64,000 bases of DNA from Pararge aegeria (taxonomy: Eukaryota; Arthropoda; Insecta; Lepidoptera; Nymphalidae). The stretch covers positions 12,028,001 through 12,092,000 of the forward strand of contig NC_053187.1 of assembly GCF_905163445.1 (NCBI RefSeq), given 5' to 3'. Position 1 is the first letter of the stretch. Every line of letters starts with the position of its first letter. This document shows, piece after piece, positions 33,238-42,356 of the stretch. A model generated the notes under the pieces. It ran no database searches. It was not told the origin of the DNA and saw only the letters and a list, made by a program, of their open reading frames with translations. The translations under genes were made by a program, and so were the position numbers.

Positions 33238-36168
33238 ATGTCGTCAAATAGTATAGATAGTATAGATACTGATATTTTTCTGTCTATGTCATCCAGTGAT
33301 GATAGTTTCCACAGTACATCACTTCATCCTCTTGATGTTACACTTAATTCTAATTTCTCAGATTGTCTGAAAACCTTTAATGTTATCCATATTAACGCCC
33401 AAAGCATTCCGGCTCATTATCCTGATATGCTTGCGTCTTTTGATTCCCGTAACTTACACGCTATCCTAGTATCTGAGTCTTGGCTTAAGACTAGTTTACC
33501 CTCAACATCCTATTCACTGCCAGGGTTTCGTCTTATCCGAAATGACCGTGTTGGTAAGGGAGGTGGTGGAGTAGCGATCTATTTAAGATCTTACATTCCT
33601 TTCTCTATCGTTAGTTCGTCTTCACAACCTCCTCTACCCGATGCGGCTGAGCACTTGCTTGTGGAAGTTCTTTTATCCCACACAAAAATCCTTCTTGGTG
33701 TATTTTATTGCCCACCCTCTGTCTCTAACTACTTTCATTCTTTTGAAACAGTATTAGAAAAAGAAGTCCCCTTGTACAGCCATTCTATTATTATGGGAGA
33801 CTTTAACACATGCCTACTCAAGGATGACTATCGTAGCAAAAAGTTAATGACTGTAGTGGAATCCTGTAGTTTGACTGTCTTGCCCCTTGCTGCTACGCAT
33901 TACTCTCCTGGCTGTACTCCCTCTTTTCTTGACCTTATTATGGTCTCTTCTCCGGATTTTGTCTTCAAGCACGGTCAATGTCCTGCTGATGCATTTTCAT
34001 ATCATGATTTAATTTTTCTTTGCTATAAAATACGTCCTCCTAAAGCTAAATCTAAAATAATTCTCCAGCGTAACTTTGGTGGGATTGACAAGAGTCGCCT
34101 TTGTGATGATGCCAGTCTTCTTGATTGGACTGCTATCACAGATGTCGACTCGATTGATCGTAAGGTTGAGGTATTTAATACTTTGCTAACGCAGCTTTAT
34201 GATACACATGCTCCTATACGACCGATAAAGATTAAGCATCTGCCAGCGCCATGGTTGTCGGATGAGATAAAAGTCGTAATGAATAAAAAGAATGCGGCTA
34301 GATATAAATATAAAGTGAAAGACTCGGAAGACAACCGTAAAAAATATCATAAATTACGGAACCGCTGCAATACCATGTGTAGAGATGCTCAACGACGCCA
34401 CATTCATAAGTCAGTTGAAAATGGTGATACCATTAAAACATGGAAATTTCTTGAGTCGCTTGGAGTTGGTAAGTTATCCAGTCATACTTCTATTAATTTC
34501 GATATTGATCTCCTGAATAAACATTTCTCTACTTCCGATACAATCGATAGTGTCGATAAGGAAAATACTCTTAGACTTCTTTCTTCTGCCTCAACTCCAG
34601 ACTTTCCTGCCTTTAACTTCAAATCTTTCACTGAATGTGATGTTAAGAAGAGCATTATGTCCATCGCCTCGAATGCTGTCGGTACTGATTGCATAAGCCG
34701 TAATATGATCATTCCTATTCTTGATGTTATTTCTCCCATTCTAACTCATATCTTTAATTATTCAATCCACTGTAGTAAATTTCCTGATGCATGGAAAAAT
34801 GCACAGATTATTCCTCTTCCTAAAAAGACAACCCCCGAATCTTTTTCGGATTTTAGACCTATATCTATTCTACCCTTTTTGTCAAAAGTTCTTGAAAAAC
34901 TAGTTTTCCAGCAACTGAATCTATTTCTTAATAAACATTCCCTTCTCAATCCTTTGCAATCGGGATTTCGTCTTGGTCATAGTACGGTTACAGCATTAGT
35001 TAAAGTGACCGATGACATTCGGCTGGCGATGGATAATAAGCAGGTTACAGTTTTGACTCTGCTTGACTTTAGCAACGCTTTCAATACTGTTGACTATGAC
35101 ATTTTGCTTAGTCTGATGTGCTCTATTAACATATCTCCATCTGTGATAGACTGGTTTCGGAGTTACCTCTATGGTCGTCGACAACGCATTCGCTTGGATG
35201 AGTCTATGTCTTCTTGGTGTGATGTTACGGCCGGGGTACCTCAGGGTGGCGTGTTATCTCCCTTACTCTTTGCTATATTCATCAATTCCATTACTCAAAA
35301 TATATCTTCTCTCTACCACATGTATGCAGATGATATCCAAATTTATCGCCACTCAAGCATTGAAAATCTTGGTTCTGCTGTCTCTGCTATAAATTTGGAT
35401 CTTGGGGTTATTTATGAGTGGAGCAAGCAATATGGTCTAAAAGTTAATCCTGTGAAGTCTAAATCAATCATCATTGGCAGCCCTGGAATGATTTCCAAAG
35501 TTGATGGACGTAACTTATGGCCTATTCTATATAACGGTGTAGGTATACCTTTTTGTGCTACCGTTAAAGACCTTGGCTTATATTTAGATCAGGATTTGTC
35601 TTGGTCCACACATATAAAAGAAATGAGTAGACGTATGTTTGCCACCATGGGCTCGCTGCGACGCCTAAGATCTATTCTCCCAATCCCGACTAAAGTTATG
35701 TTGGCACATTCCCTCCTTCTATCTATTCTTGACTATGCGGACGCAAGCTATCTTAATTTGACTGAGGACCAGCTTAACAAACTTGAGCGTCTCCAAAATC
35801 TTGCTATTCGGTTCATATTTGGCCTACGCAAGTATGACCACGTATCTGAATTTCGACAAAAGCTCAAGTGGCTCCCTATTCGCCGTCGCCGAGATATGCA
35901 TGTCCTTTCACTTCTGTACTGTGTGTTATTTAATCCTAAAACACCTTCGTACTTGAAGGAAAAATTTGATTTTGTAGGATTGCCTGCTGATTTAAGATCA
36001 TGTCGTATGCTGACACTTCACATGCCTTTTCACAAGACGAAGTTCTATAAACTCTCGTTTACAGTGCAAGCTATTGAGTTGTGGAATGCGCTCCCACTAA
36101 ATATACGTGAGGCAAAATCGCTTGAAACATTTAAAAACGCGGTGAAAGCATATTATCTTGCACTATAA
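33238..36168 (+). CDS. LINE ORF2: endonuclease/reverse transcriptase
   Basis: 976 aa, intact, ATG to TAA. The N-terminal APE-type endonuclease spans about residues 48-262: N53 (HINAQSI), E80 (VSESWLK), GKGGGGVAIYLR, D188/N190 (MGDFN) and H256-D257 (SYHD). The reverse transcriptase spans about 515-785: DFRPISILP, LQSGFRLGHST, catalytic D610 (LLDFSNAF), GVPQGGVLSPLLF, and YADD at 696-699 with catalytic D698-D699. Residues 780-976 form the thumb and C-terminal region (LDYADASYLNL, LPIRRRRDMHVL). No RNase H and no Cys-rich terminal motif is seen. It would nick target DNA and prime reverse transcription of its own RNA at the nick. All catalytic residues are present, so the copy may be competent. 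The antisense and +1 frames inside it are shadows. Confidence 0.95.
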   Translation: MSSNSIDSIDTDIFLSMSSSDDSFHSTSLHPLDVTLNSNFSDCLKTFNVIHINAQSIPAHYPDMLASFDSRNLHAILVSESWLKTSLPSTSYSLPGFRLIRNDRVGKGGGGVAIYLRSYIPFSIVSSSSQPPLPDAAEHLLVEVLLSHTKILLGVFYCPPSVSNYFHSFETVLEKEVPLYSHSIIMGDFNTCLLKDDYRSKKLMTVVESCSLTVLPLAATHYSPGCTPSFLDLIMVSSPDFVFKHGQCPADAFSYHDLIFLCYKIRPPKAKSKIILQRNFGGIDKSRLCDDASLLDWTAITDVDSIDRKVEVFNTLLTQLYDTHAPIRPIKIKHLPAPWLSDEIKVVMNKKNAARYKYKVKDSEDNRKKYHKLRNRCNTMCRDAQRRHIHKSVENGDTIKTWKFLESLGVGKLSSHTSINFDIDLLNKHFSTSDTIDSVDKENTLRLLSSASTPDFPAFNFKSFTECDVKKSIMSIASNAVGTDCISRNMIIPILDVISPILTHIFNYSIHCSKFPDAWKNAQIIPLPKKTTPESFSDFRPISILPFLSKVLEKLVFQQLNLFLNKHSLLNPLQSGFRLGHSTVTALVKVTDDIRLAMDNKQVTVLTLLDFSNAFNTVDYDILLSLMCSINISPSVIDWFRSYLYGRRQRIRLDESMSSWCDVTAGVPQGGVLSPLLFAIFINSITQNISSLYHMYADDIQIYRHSSIENLGSAVSAINLDLGVIYEWSKQYGLKVNPVKSKSIIIGSPGMISKVDGRNLWPILYNGVGIPFCATVKDLGLYLDQDLSWSTHIKEMSRRMFATMGSLRRLRSILPIPTKVMLAHSLLLSILDYADASYLNLTEDQLNKLERLQNLAIRFIFGLRKYDHVSEFRQKLKWLPIRRRRDMHVLSLLYCVLFNPKTPSYLKEKFDFVGLPADLRSCRMLTLHMPFHKTKFYKLSFTVQAIELWNALPLNIREAKSLETFKNAVKAYYLAL

Positions 36169-36371
36169 TGACGACATTTATTATACCTTGATTATGTTTA
36201 TTTTTATTATCTATATGTTCATATATGTGTATGATTGAGTATATATTAGTTTATTATTTTATATTTATTTATTATATTTTTCTTATTTGTGCAATTTTGT
36301 TTATGTATTTGTATTTAGCTATTTGAATGTACGTTTATAATAATTTTACACCACCTGTCCGCTCTCTCTCA

Positions 36372-36530
36372 TCTTGTCCTAATCCAAAGGTTGCCTGGCA
36401 GAGATCGCTACTTAGCGATAAGGCCGCCTTTTGTATTCTACTTCTGTCTTTGTATTTCTTTTGTTTTTTTTTATTTTCCTAACTTCATTGTGGTGTACAA
36501 ATAAAGAGTTAAATAATAATAATAATAATT
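36372..36530 (+). other. LINE 3' stem-loop tail
   Basis: Begins near CCAAAGGTTGCCTGGCAGAG. A perfect 7-bp stem (36404-36410 with 36413-36419) is followed by AAGGCCGCCTTTTGTATTCTA-like text (36420 on), AATAAA and (AAT)n. The same block recurs at 50325-50462, 51772-51898 and, reversed, at 62967-63122. Conservation in detached copies suggests this is the recognition site for the element's reverse transcriptase. Confidence 0.8.
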
Positions 36531-36624
36531 TGCAATGACACGAAAAAGCGTTTTTTTCTATCTTTTATTTAACTAGAGTTACAAATGCAGATATATAGAT
36601 TGTTATTAGTGAATTTACCTGAGG

Positions 36625-36995
36625 CACCAAGATTTCTCAACAAGTCGCGAAGGTGAAATGGCAATGGGCGGGCACATAGCTCGGAGAAGCGATAGATGTT
36701 CAAAATTCAAAATTCGAATTAAAATTTATATATTTCAAGTAGGCCCAGTTTATAAGCACTTTTAAAACGTAAAATCAGTCTGATTGTAAGTAGTGACTCT
36801 ACCGATTCGGAAGGCAGATATCACCGAGAATAGCTGGCAAGAAACTCAGCAGTTTGGTTTGGGGTCCCAACCCCAAAGTCAGCGTTGTAGACCCCCGACG
36901 AGGTGGACAGATGACATCAAACGAGTCGCAGGGAGCCGCTGGACCCAAGTAGTACAGGATCTATGTCCAGCAGGAGACGTCCATTGGTTGATGCT
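36625..36995 (+). mobile_element. LINE-R (RTE-like) 3' end, split by an insertion
   Basis: Left part 36625-36698 reads, with one frameshift, AKVKWQWAG..ARRSD. Right part 36856-36995 encodes RRGGQMTSNESQ in one frame and, in the correct frame, a WTDDIKRVAGSRWTQVVQDL-type tail. It ends GGTTGATGCTGATGATTA. Between them sits repeat C. The 99-codon frame at 36793-37092 is a chimera of both elements, not a gene. Confidence 0.8.
36699..36855 (+). mobile_element. Repeat C copy nested in LINE-R
   Basis: Starts TTCAAAATTCAAAATTCG, continues GTAAGTAGTGACTCTACCG and GGCAAGAAACTCAGCAGTTT, and interrupts the otherwise continuous LINE-R text between GATAGATGTT and TTTGGGGTCCCAA. It is therefore younger than that LINE-R copy. 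The target duplication is at most a few bases. Confidence 0.75.
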
Positions 36996-37112
36996 GATGA
37001 TTAGTTATATGAACTTGAAAGTTCTTGCTGGACTCTTTAAACATAAAAGAACATCTGGTGGTGTGGCAAATGAAACAAAAATATGTCTGTAACACCACAC
37101 AGAAAAGGACCA

Positions 37113-37567
37113 CACATAATAGACTTTTTTTGTTTTTTTTTTTAATTCTTTATTTATTCGGGACTTTTCTTAACAATAAGAATGTCAGCCCCATCGTTCC
37201 CTTTACAAAAATTGATACTTCCTTTATTTCATCTTAACTTAAAATCTAATAGCATTCTGGCTACCTCTGAATAAGGTGCCGCCAGGATACTTTGCCAAAT
37301 CCCCACATCATGAAGATTTATTTTAAATTTACATATTAATTGGTCCCTCATTGGCCTATTCCGAACACACTCCCCCAACAAATGCAAGACATCTTCGTCT
37401 ATATTACAAATTTCACACTTAGGTGAACTGGCCCTTTTCATAAGATATCCAAATTTGTTTAGAGGAACATGTCCAGCACGCAGTCTCAATGCCATCACAA
37501 CTTGTTGGCGCTTCAATCTTACCTCACAGAACCACAGGACACGAGGAGGCTCGCACATAATAGACTT
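37113..37567 (-). mobile_element. 5'-truncated LINE with 14-bp TSD
   Basis: CACATAATAGACTT occurs exactly at 37113-37126 and 37554-37567. Between them the minus strand carries the last ~108 codons of a LINE ORF2, a short 3' untranslated region with an AATAAA signal and a poly(A) tail (T-run at 37127-37143). Perfect flanking repeats, intact frame and clean tail indicate a recent insertion. The poly(A) tail and Cys-His motif differ from the 31-36 kb LINE, so a second LINE family (Jockey/R1/I-like) was also active. Confidence 0.93.
37229..37553 (-). CDS. LINE ORF2 C-terminal fragment (CCHC)
   Basis: About 107 codons open to the natural stop (complement of TCA at 37229-37231). The segment reads ALRLRAGHVPLNKFGYLMKR followed by a Cys-His cluster CEICNIDEDVLHLLGEC (C-X2-C-X7-H-X4-C), typical of the C-terminal end of Jockey/I/R1-type ORF2 proteins after the RT (or RNase H) domain. 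The first codons of the open frame (37554-37558) come from the flanking target duplication, not the element. It has no promoter and no catalytic domain, so it is a dead-on-arrival fragment that has not yet acquired stops. Confidence 0.85.
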
Positions 37568-38204
37568 GGTGTCAGTTCATTATTAAACAGCGATTATTCC
37601 GAATGAAATTGAATTGGTTTCTGAATAAAGAATCTGCACCGTTACGTTGTTGAAATACTTGTCTATATATTTTAAACTAAGATTTTCGGTTAAGGACGGT
37701 TTTAAATTAGGAAGTGTGTCGAATACAGTGGTAGAATTATGCAAACCAAGAAAGCATCGTACAGCTTCTCAATTTAAAAGTGACGTTGAAAAGTGACAAA
37801 AAGAACACTAAAGCGGGTAGTCAGATTCTGCCCGTGACATCCAACTTGACATCTCGTACCTACGCAGTCCCGTCGTGACAGCGATCCATGCAACTGGGTC
37901 GAAATATAATCCGAAAATACTATCGTGGTATGTACGCGTTGAACTAAATTTAGGAATTGTGTATATATTTAAAAAATAATAATAATGACAGTGGAGCAGG
38001 ACGGCTCCACTGGGTGAGTTTATGAGGCTGGTATGATGTGTGACCCCGGATTGGTGGGTTTGAATTTTTTTTTTCTAGTTATAAGAGCCTGTGCATAGAA
38101 TATTCCGGAGAGTACGTTAAACTTCCTAAAACGTTAAAATTCCCTAAATAAGGGCTAGAACATAGAATTAATTTGATAGAATTAATAGAAATACTAAACA
38201 AAAA
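37568..38204. other. Unassigned stretch
   Basis: 37845-37980 (CAACTTGACATCTCGTACC, GCAGTCCCGTCGTGACAGCG, CAACTGGGTCGAAATATA) has the composed look of a dispersed repeat but no second copy here. No gene. Confidence 0.4.
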
Positions 38205-38270
38205 TGTTTGATCTGACGTCGCGGGAATCAAACCTAAGACCTCTTGATCCACAGTCAAACCCACAAATGG
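38205..38270 (-). mobile_element. tRNA-like SINE head fragment
   Basis: Antisense B box CGGGAATCAAACCTAAGACC and an antisense A-box-like TCAAACCCACAAATGGGC. Body and tail are not identified. Too diverged for a tRNA gene. Confidence 0.45.
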
Positions 38271-38719
38271 GCAATAATATATATATTAGATAGCATCGGT
38301 TACGAAAAATTTAATTAAAATATTGTTTGAAACAAAACTTCAACAGTATAAAAACAATGCTTTTAGCGCCAGTAATAAAATTATCACAGTATTTTTATTT
38401 ACTATGGAGTTTGGATTTAATGGATACACTATTACTACATCGAATTTGTTAGTATAGGGTGTCAACACGAACAAATTGCTCATATAAAATATTCATTCAT
38501 GTCATTAGACGGTGACTAGTGGTTGTAAACCGTCTGAAATAGTAATTTCCAACTAATGCTTTTTATTTTCCTTTGTTTTGTTAATAGCGATAAATTATCC
38601 GTAACAAAACTACAGAGTTTAAAAAATAATAATAATTTGAAAGTCCTTCTTATTCGTATAACATAGACCGCAGCAAACTTTTGCAAGTTTGCTGAAGTAT
38701 GGTCTAGCAAACTTGTAGT
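38271..38719. other. Unassigned DNA
   Basis: No supported feature. Confidence 0.45.
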
Positions 38720-38800
38720 AGTAATAGAACTTTTTATGACAGATCTCGTCCGGAAAAGTATTACCGCCATGCTTATTTCTGCCGCAAAGAAGCATTTTGA

Positions 38801-39040
38801 CAGCCAGTTGGCGCAGTGGGCAGCGACCCTGCTTTCTGCATCCAAGGCCGTGGGTTCCACTCCCACAACTGGAGATGTTTGTGTGATGAATATGAATGTT
38901 TTTCAGTGTCTGGGTGTTTATCTGTATGTTATACGTATTCATGTGTATTATAATCATAAACATATTCATCAGCTACCTTAGTACCCATGACGCAAGCTAC
39001 GCTTACTTTGGGGCTAGATAGCGATGTGTGTATTGTCGTA

Positions 39041-39045
<5 letters not shown>
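38801..39045 (+). mobile_element. SINE-T copy, full length, sense
   Basis: Head CAGTTGGCGCAGTGGGCAGC has a good A box (TTGGCGCAGTGGG). The B box is GGGTTCCACTCCCACAAC, with the key GTTCGA mutated to GTTCCA, so polymerase III activity is doubtful. The body ends CGATGTGTGTATTGTCGTAG and runs into (TA)n instead of the usual (ATTT)n. Confidence 0.88.
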
Positions 39046-39080
<35 letters not shown>

Positions 39081-39084
39081 TACG

Positions 39085-39090
<6 letters not shown>
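39031..39090. repeat. Perfect 60-bp palindrome at the SINE tail
   Basis: The SINE end TATTGTCGTAGTA followed by (TA)n is mirrored by (TA)n and TACTACGACAATA. All 30 positions pair around the centre between 39060 and 39061, with no spacer. Further (TA)n continues to 39118. The right half is a reverse-complement copy of the SINE-T tail. The frames at 38987-39405 are TA-repeat translations. Confidence 0.95.
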
Positions 39091-39122
<32 letters not shown>

Positions 39123-39345
39123 TTTTTATTGTTGCAATGCTGTATTCCGGACTGAAGGGCGTGGTTGCCGCTGTAATTACACGAACATGGGGCTTTACAC
39201 CTACGCCTCAGGTTACGGACTCACGGCAGCATGTTGCAGGATGTTTTCCTGGCATGCCCTGCAAGGTTTTGGTCTGTTTGCAGGCGATGGTTCTTCACTT
39301 CAGGTGGGCTATCGGCTTGGTCCATCAATTAATACTATAGAAATA

Positions 39346-40507
39346 AACTTAAACGTAAACTCTTCACGCAGCTCCGACTTCCGAGCTGACCTGCAGTCAG
39401 CTTGAAATCCCTCACTGAGTTACGTTGTGGATGATAAAGGATAATCATGGTGCCAATGACTGTATCACTGTGTTCATAAGAAGATTCCTACTGTATACAT
39501 TTTTATATATGAAATAAATAAATTAATATTATTATTATTAATGACATCGATCTGTTGATTCAGGCAAGAAGTGGACTCCGTAACCCAGAAATGCTAGTGA
39601 TATATGGATCTTCAGCTCTTCTTATTTTAATATTTTAATATTGTTGAAGGTTGATACAGGAAGATCAGCATTGAAAATCCCTAATGGCTTACTTATTGGT
39701 CTTTTGGCTTGAATTTTTAACACTCTCTTGTAACCTACAAGACACTGTTTATTGGTGTATGCTTTGGATAACAAGTTATGGGTTCGATTCTTCACTGAAT
39801 AAATTTATTTATAATTTCTCAATTAGCACTTATCTAGTCTTTTAGGAACTATCATTAGTGACAAGTTATGGGCAGTATATTGCAGCAGCATATAGGTAAA
39901 TACACTTCTAGCTTCTGAGAAAGAAGTGTAGTCAGATTGCTTTGACGCGCTTACTTAATAACAAAAAAATACTTTTTAAATCGAACAATCGGTCGTACTC
40001 TGCAAAATGGTTATTTTTACATGATTATTCTTTAAATTTTAATTAAAATAATCCTAGTTCTTTTAATTAACGTACAATTAGTGGTTACAATTTCTGTATT
40101 TCAGTTTTTCCCGATATAAAGTAGCCTAGAACACTCCTTGCGCAGTCCTTTACTTGTCTGCAAAAGCCCTTTTAAAAGAGGCTGGTCTTTTAATTTCGCT
40201 TAGAGCTAATTTTTCCAAATAATCTCTGAGTAAGCGATAAATTTGACGTTTTGACAGCTCCTGTTTATGAATTTGTTCAAAAGACTATCTTTTTTATTAA
40301 ATACCTACCATTATTTGTATAGATGTAGCAATATACTTATCGTATCGGAATAAATAATTTGTCCTCTATAAGCTACATGGGATATAAGCAGAAAAAGAGC
40401 ACCAAATTGTCACCTCATCTGCCTATGGTGCACCCTGCAGACTTACCGAAAAGACTCTGACGACTGACCACAAAATTTTAAAGATTGTGAATCCATAAAA
40501 TTAAGTC
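39346..40507. other. Mostly unassigned
   Basis: 39750-39810 contains ATGGGTTCGATTCTTCACTG, a B-box-like SINE relic. 40085-40170 (TTTTTCCCGATATAAAGTAG) resembles an RTE-tail remnant. No gene is supported. Confidence 0.4.
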
Positions 40508-40605
40508 TTCTGAGTTTCTTGCCGGCTGTTCTCTGAAGAATCAATTTGCCTTTCGAATTGGTGGTAGAGTCACTACAAACAGAATGACTTGACGTTTCAA
40601 AAATG
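40508..40605 (-). mobile_element. Repeat C copy
   Basis: CTGAGTTTCTTGCCGGCTGT, GGTGGTAGAGTCACTACAAA and CTTGACGTTTCAAAAATG. Same family as 25061 and 36699. It directly abuts LINE-R at 40618. Confidence 0.7.
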
Positions 40606-40617
40606 TGTAGGAGGAGA

Positions 40618-40925
40618 TAGAAAGAACCGTAGAAGAAACCAGAGTTACCGACAAAACTTAACGAGTCGCGAAGCTGAAGAAGTATTGGGCGAGGCACATA
40701 GCTCGCAGAATGAATGGACGTGGGGGTACCAAGATGCTGGGATGACGACCTCGCATTTGTAAGCGCAGCGTTGGTCGACCCCAAACGAGCTGGACAGACG
40801 ACATCAAGCGCATTGATGGGAGCCGCTGGACACAAGCGGCACGAAACCATGGAATTTGAAACTCGTTACAAAACATCTATGCCCAGCAGTGGACGTCTTT
40901 CGGTTGATATGATGATGTTGAAGCT
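40618..40925 (+). pseudogene. LINE-R (RTE-like) 3' end, decayed
   Basis: Encodes a broken RTE tail: AHSSQNEWT-type shift in one frame and, in the correct frame, ..SWTDDIKRIDGSRWTQAARN, then YAQQWTSFG and a GGTTGATATGATGATGTTG end. Stops and shifts make it nonfunctional. Antisense frames at 40443-40876 are shadows. Confidence 0.75.
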
Positions 40926-42273
40926 ACAGGAGTTATTACTATAGTCGGATAGGCAACTTGATCTCGTTATGCAATCTACAATTTATTGAATTCGTATCGC
41001 CATACGGCATACTCGACTAAGCATAGCATTCATTATTATCGGACAAAGTTCGTATCTACAACTTGTTCATCGTATGCTGGAGTTTCTACATTTCAGCATG
41101 CGTTGATATTAAAAGTTTTCCATTTGTTGTCGTAATAAAAAGTTTTTCGAAAAAACTGGATAACACTATTGTACCATTTTATTTATTATTTATACCTATA
41201 TATATGGTATAAATATAGATATATTTACCATATATGTATATATATAGGTATATATATGGTATATATATATATATATACCTATATATACCAGTTAAATCAA
41301 ATATTAACATTTCATTATACTACATCAAAAGTTGTTCTTGCTCTTGAATATACCAAAATATAAAACTGCTACCGTCTTGTATTTTGGAAACTTTTTAGCT
41401 CTAATTCCGTTGAAAGTTTCGTCGTTGAATAATAGAACTGATCAATTAGATGAGCGGTGAATTCGATAGAACTTTGTTTAATTGCAACGCCTCCTCTGTG
41501 ATCATTAGTAAGTACCTCTTCACGTTTTCATGGGAATTTACATATCTCAAGTTTCCATAATGTATATAACGAATAAGACGTTGAATAATGAAACCTGACT
41601 TTATAAAAATACAATTATGATACACGCAAAATTATCATTGTCCCAATTCTGTCATTCGTGGCTCGCGCTGGTCGATAACACACATCTAGGATGTGTTGAT
41701 GATGTCGTGTATTGAGTTGTATGGCGTAGATACAATACATATGTGTTGGATTGATTATACAAAAACCCGCGGAATTCAGAGAAAAAATCAAGGGCACGAT
41801 ATGTAATAATATTTTCTACGAGTATCTCGCTAACCCGCGTAATTAAAGCGTAGTGTTGGATTTATGCTCTAAATTGGTCCTTCCTATGAGATATAAGGCC
41901 TATAATCATCAGTAAGATATAACTTAGTTATCCAGTCAAAAATAAAAGGCATATTACATAACATCTTTAATGTAATTCATTATAAAGTTATAAGTTTCGT
42001 ACGAAGCTACGGAACGCCAGTGCAATAGTCTTTCTCGCAATTCAATGGTTTTTTTATTTTAAATAACCATTAAATATTTCAAATTGACCATACTACTGAA
42101 ATAAAAGTCAGTCACCCTTCAGTTTGAAAAACACAATGTTTTATTCATAGCCCTTCAGTCTCCACTACGAGGAGTGCTACTGAGTGAAACTTATTACTTA
42201 ACATTTTTATACGTTTAAGGGAAAAAGGTGTTTTATACGTGAGATTTAGATAATTTGTTTTTGATCATTATCT
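40926..42273. other. Unassigned DNA with TA-rich fold-back
   Basis: 41190-41290 is (TA)n with several self-complementary GGTATA/TATACC blocks. The rest is AT-rich with no supported gene. Confidence 0.45.
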
Positions 42274-42356
42274 ATACCAACCCATAACTGGTCCACCATA
42301 GGGCACAAGTCTCCTCTCCGAATGTGAACGGTAACAGCCTTAGTCCTCCAAGCTGC
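42274..42356 (-). mobile_element. SINE-A 3' fragment
   Basis: TACCAACCCATAACTGGTCC and GGGCACAAGTCTCCTCTCCG match the tail-proximal part of SINE-A. The head is absent. Confidence 0.6.

Larger units (their letters stand above)
31410..36530 (+). mobile_element. Full-length non-LTR retrotransposon (LINE)
   Basis: Two-ORF LINE with an ORF1 RNA-binding protein, an ORF2 endonuclease plus reverse transcriptase, no RNase H domain, a 0.35-kb 3' tail and a terminal (AAT)n. The 3' tail has a stem-loop (36404-36419: ATCGCTA, CT, TAGCGAT) and AATAAA at 36500. The 5' end is not sharply visible. A TCAGT initiator-like motif sits at 31539, and GC-richer sequence begins near 31410. Neither TSD nor poly(A) is present, as usual for CR1/L2-like elements ending in short repeats. 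Both ORFs are open, so the copy is young. From motif style I place it in the CR1/Jockey group and cannot fix the clade. Confidence 0.9.
38720..39345 (+). mobile_element. Repeat G copy split by SINE-T
   Basis: Left part 38720-38800 (GACAGATCTCGTCCGGAAAA, CCATGCTTATTTCTGCCGC) and right part 39126-39345 (TTGTTGCAATGCTGTATTCC, GGGCGTGGTTGCCGCTGTAA, TGTTTGCAGGCGATGGTTCT) are contiguous in related copies but separated here by a SINE and (TA)n. The SINE is therefore the younger insertion. Confidence 0.75.

Noticed and set aside
34482..35392. Several 60-85-codon frames inside LINE ORF2
   Set aside because: Out-of-frame or antisense shadows of a protein-coding region with clear RT motifs in the main frame.
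38987..39405. Two 117-125-codon frames rich in Tyr-Ile
   Set aside because: They translate the (TA)n palindrome plus repeat G. No protein is implied.
40443..40876. 135- and 72-codon antisense frames
   Set aside because: Shadows of the RTE-like LINE tail and repeat C on the other strand.
41190..41290. TA-rich fold-back as another hairpin locus
   Set aside because: Self-complementarity is trivial in (TA)n, so it was left out of the inverted-repeat set.
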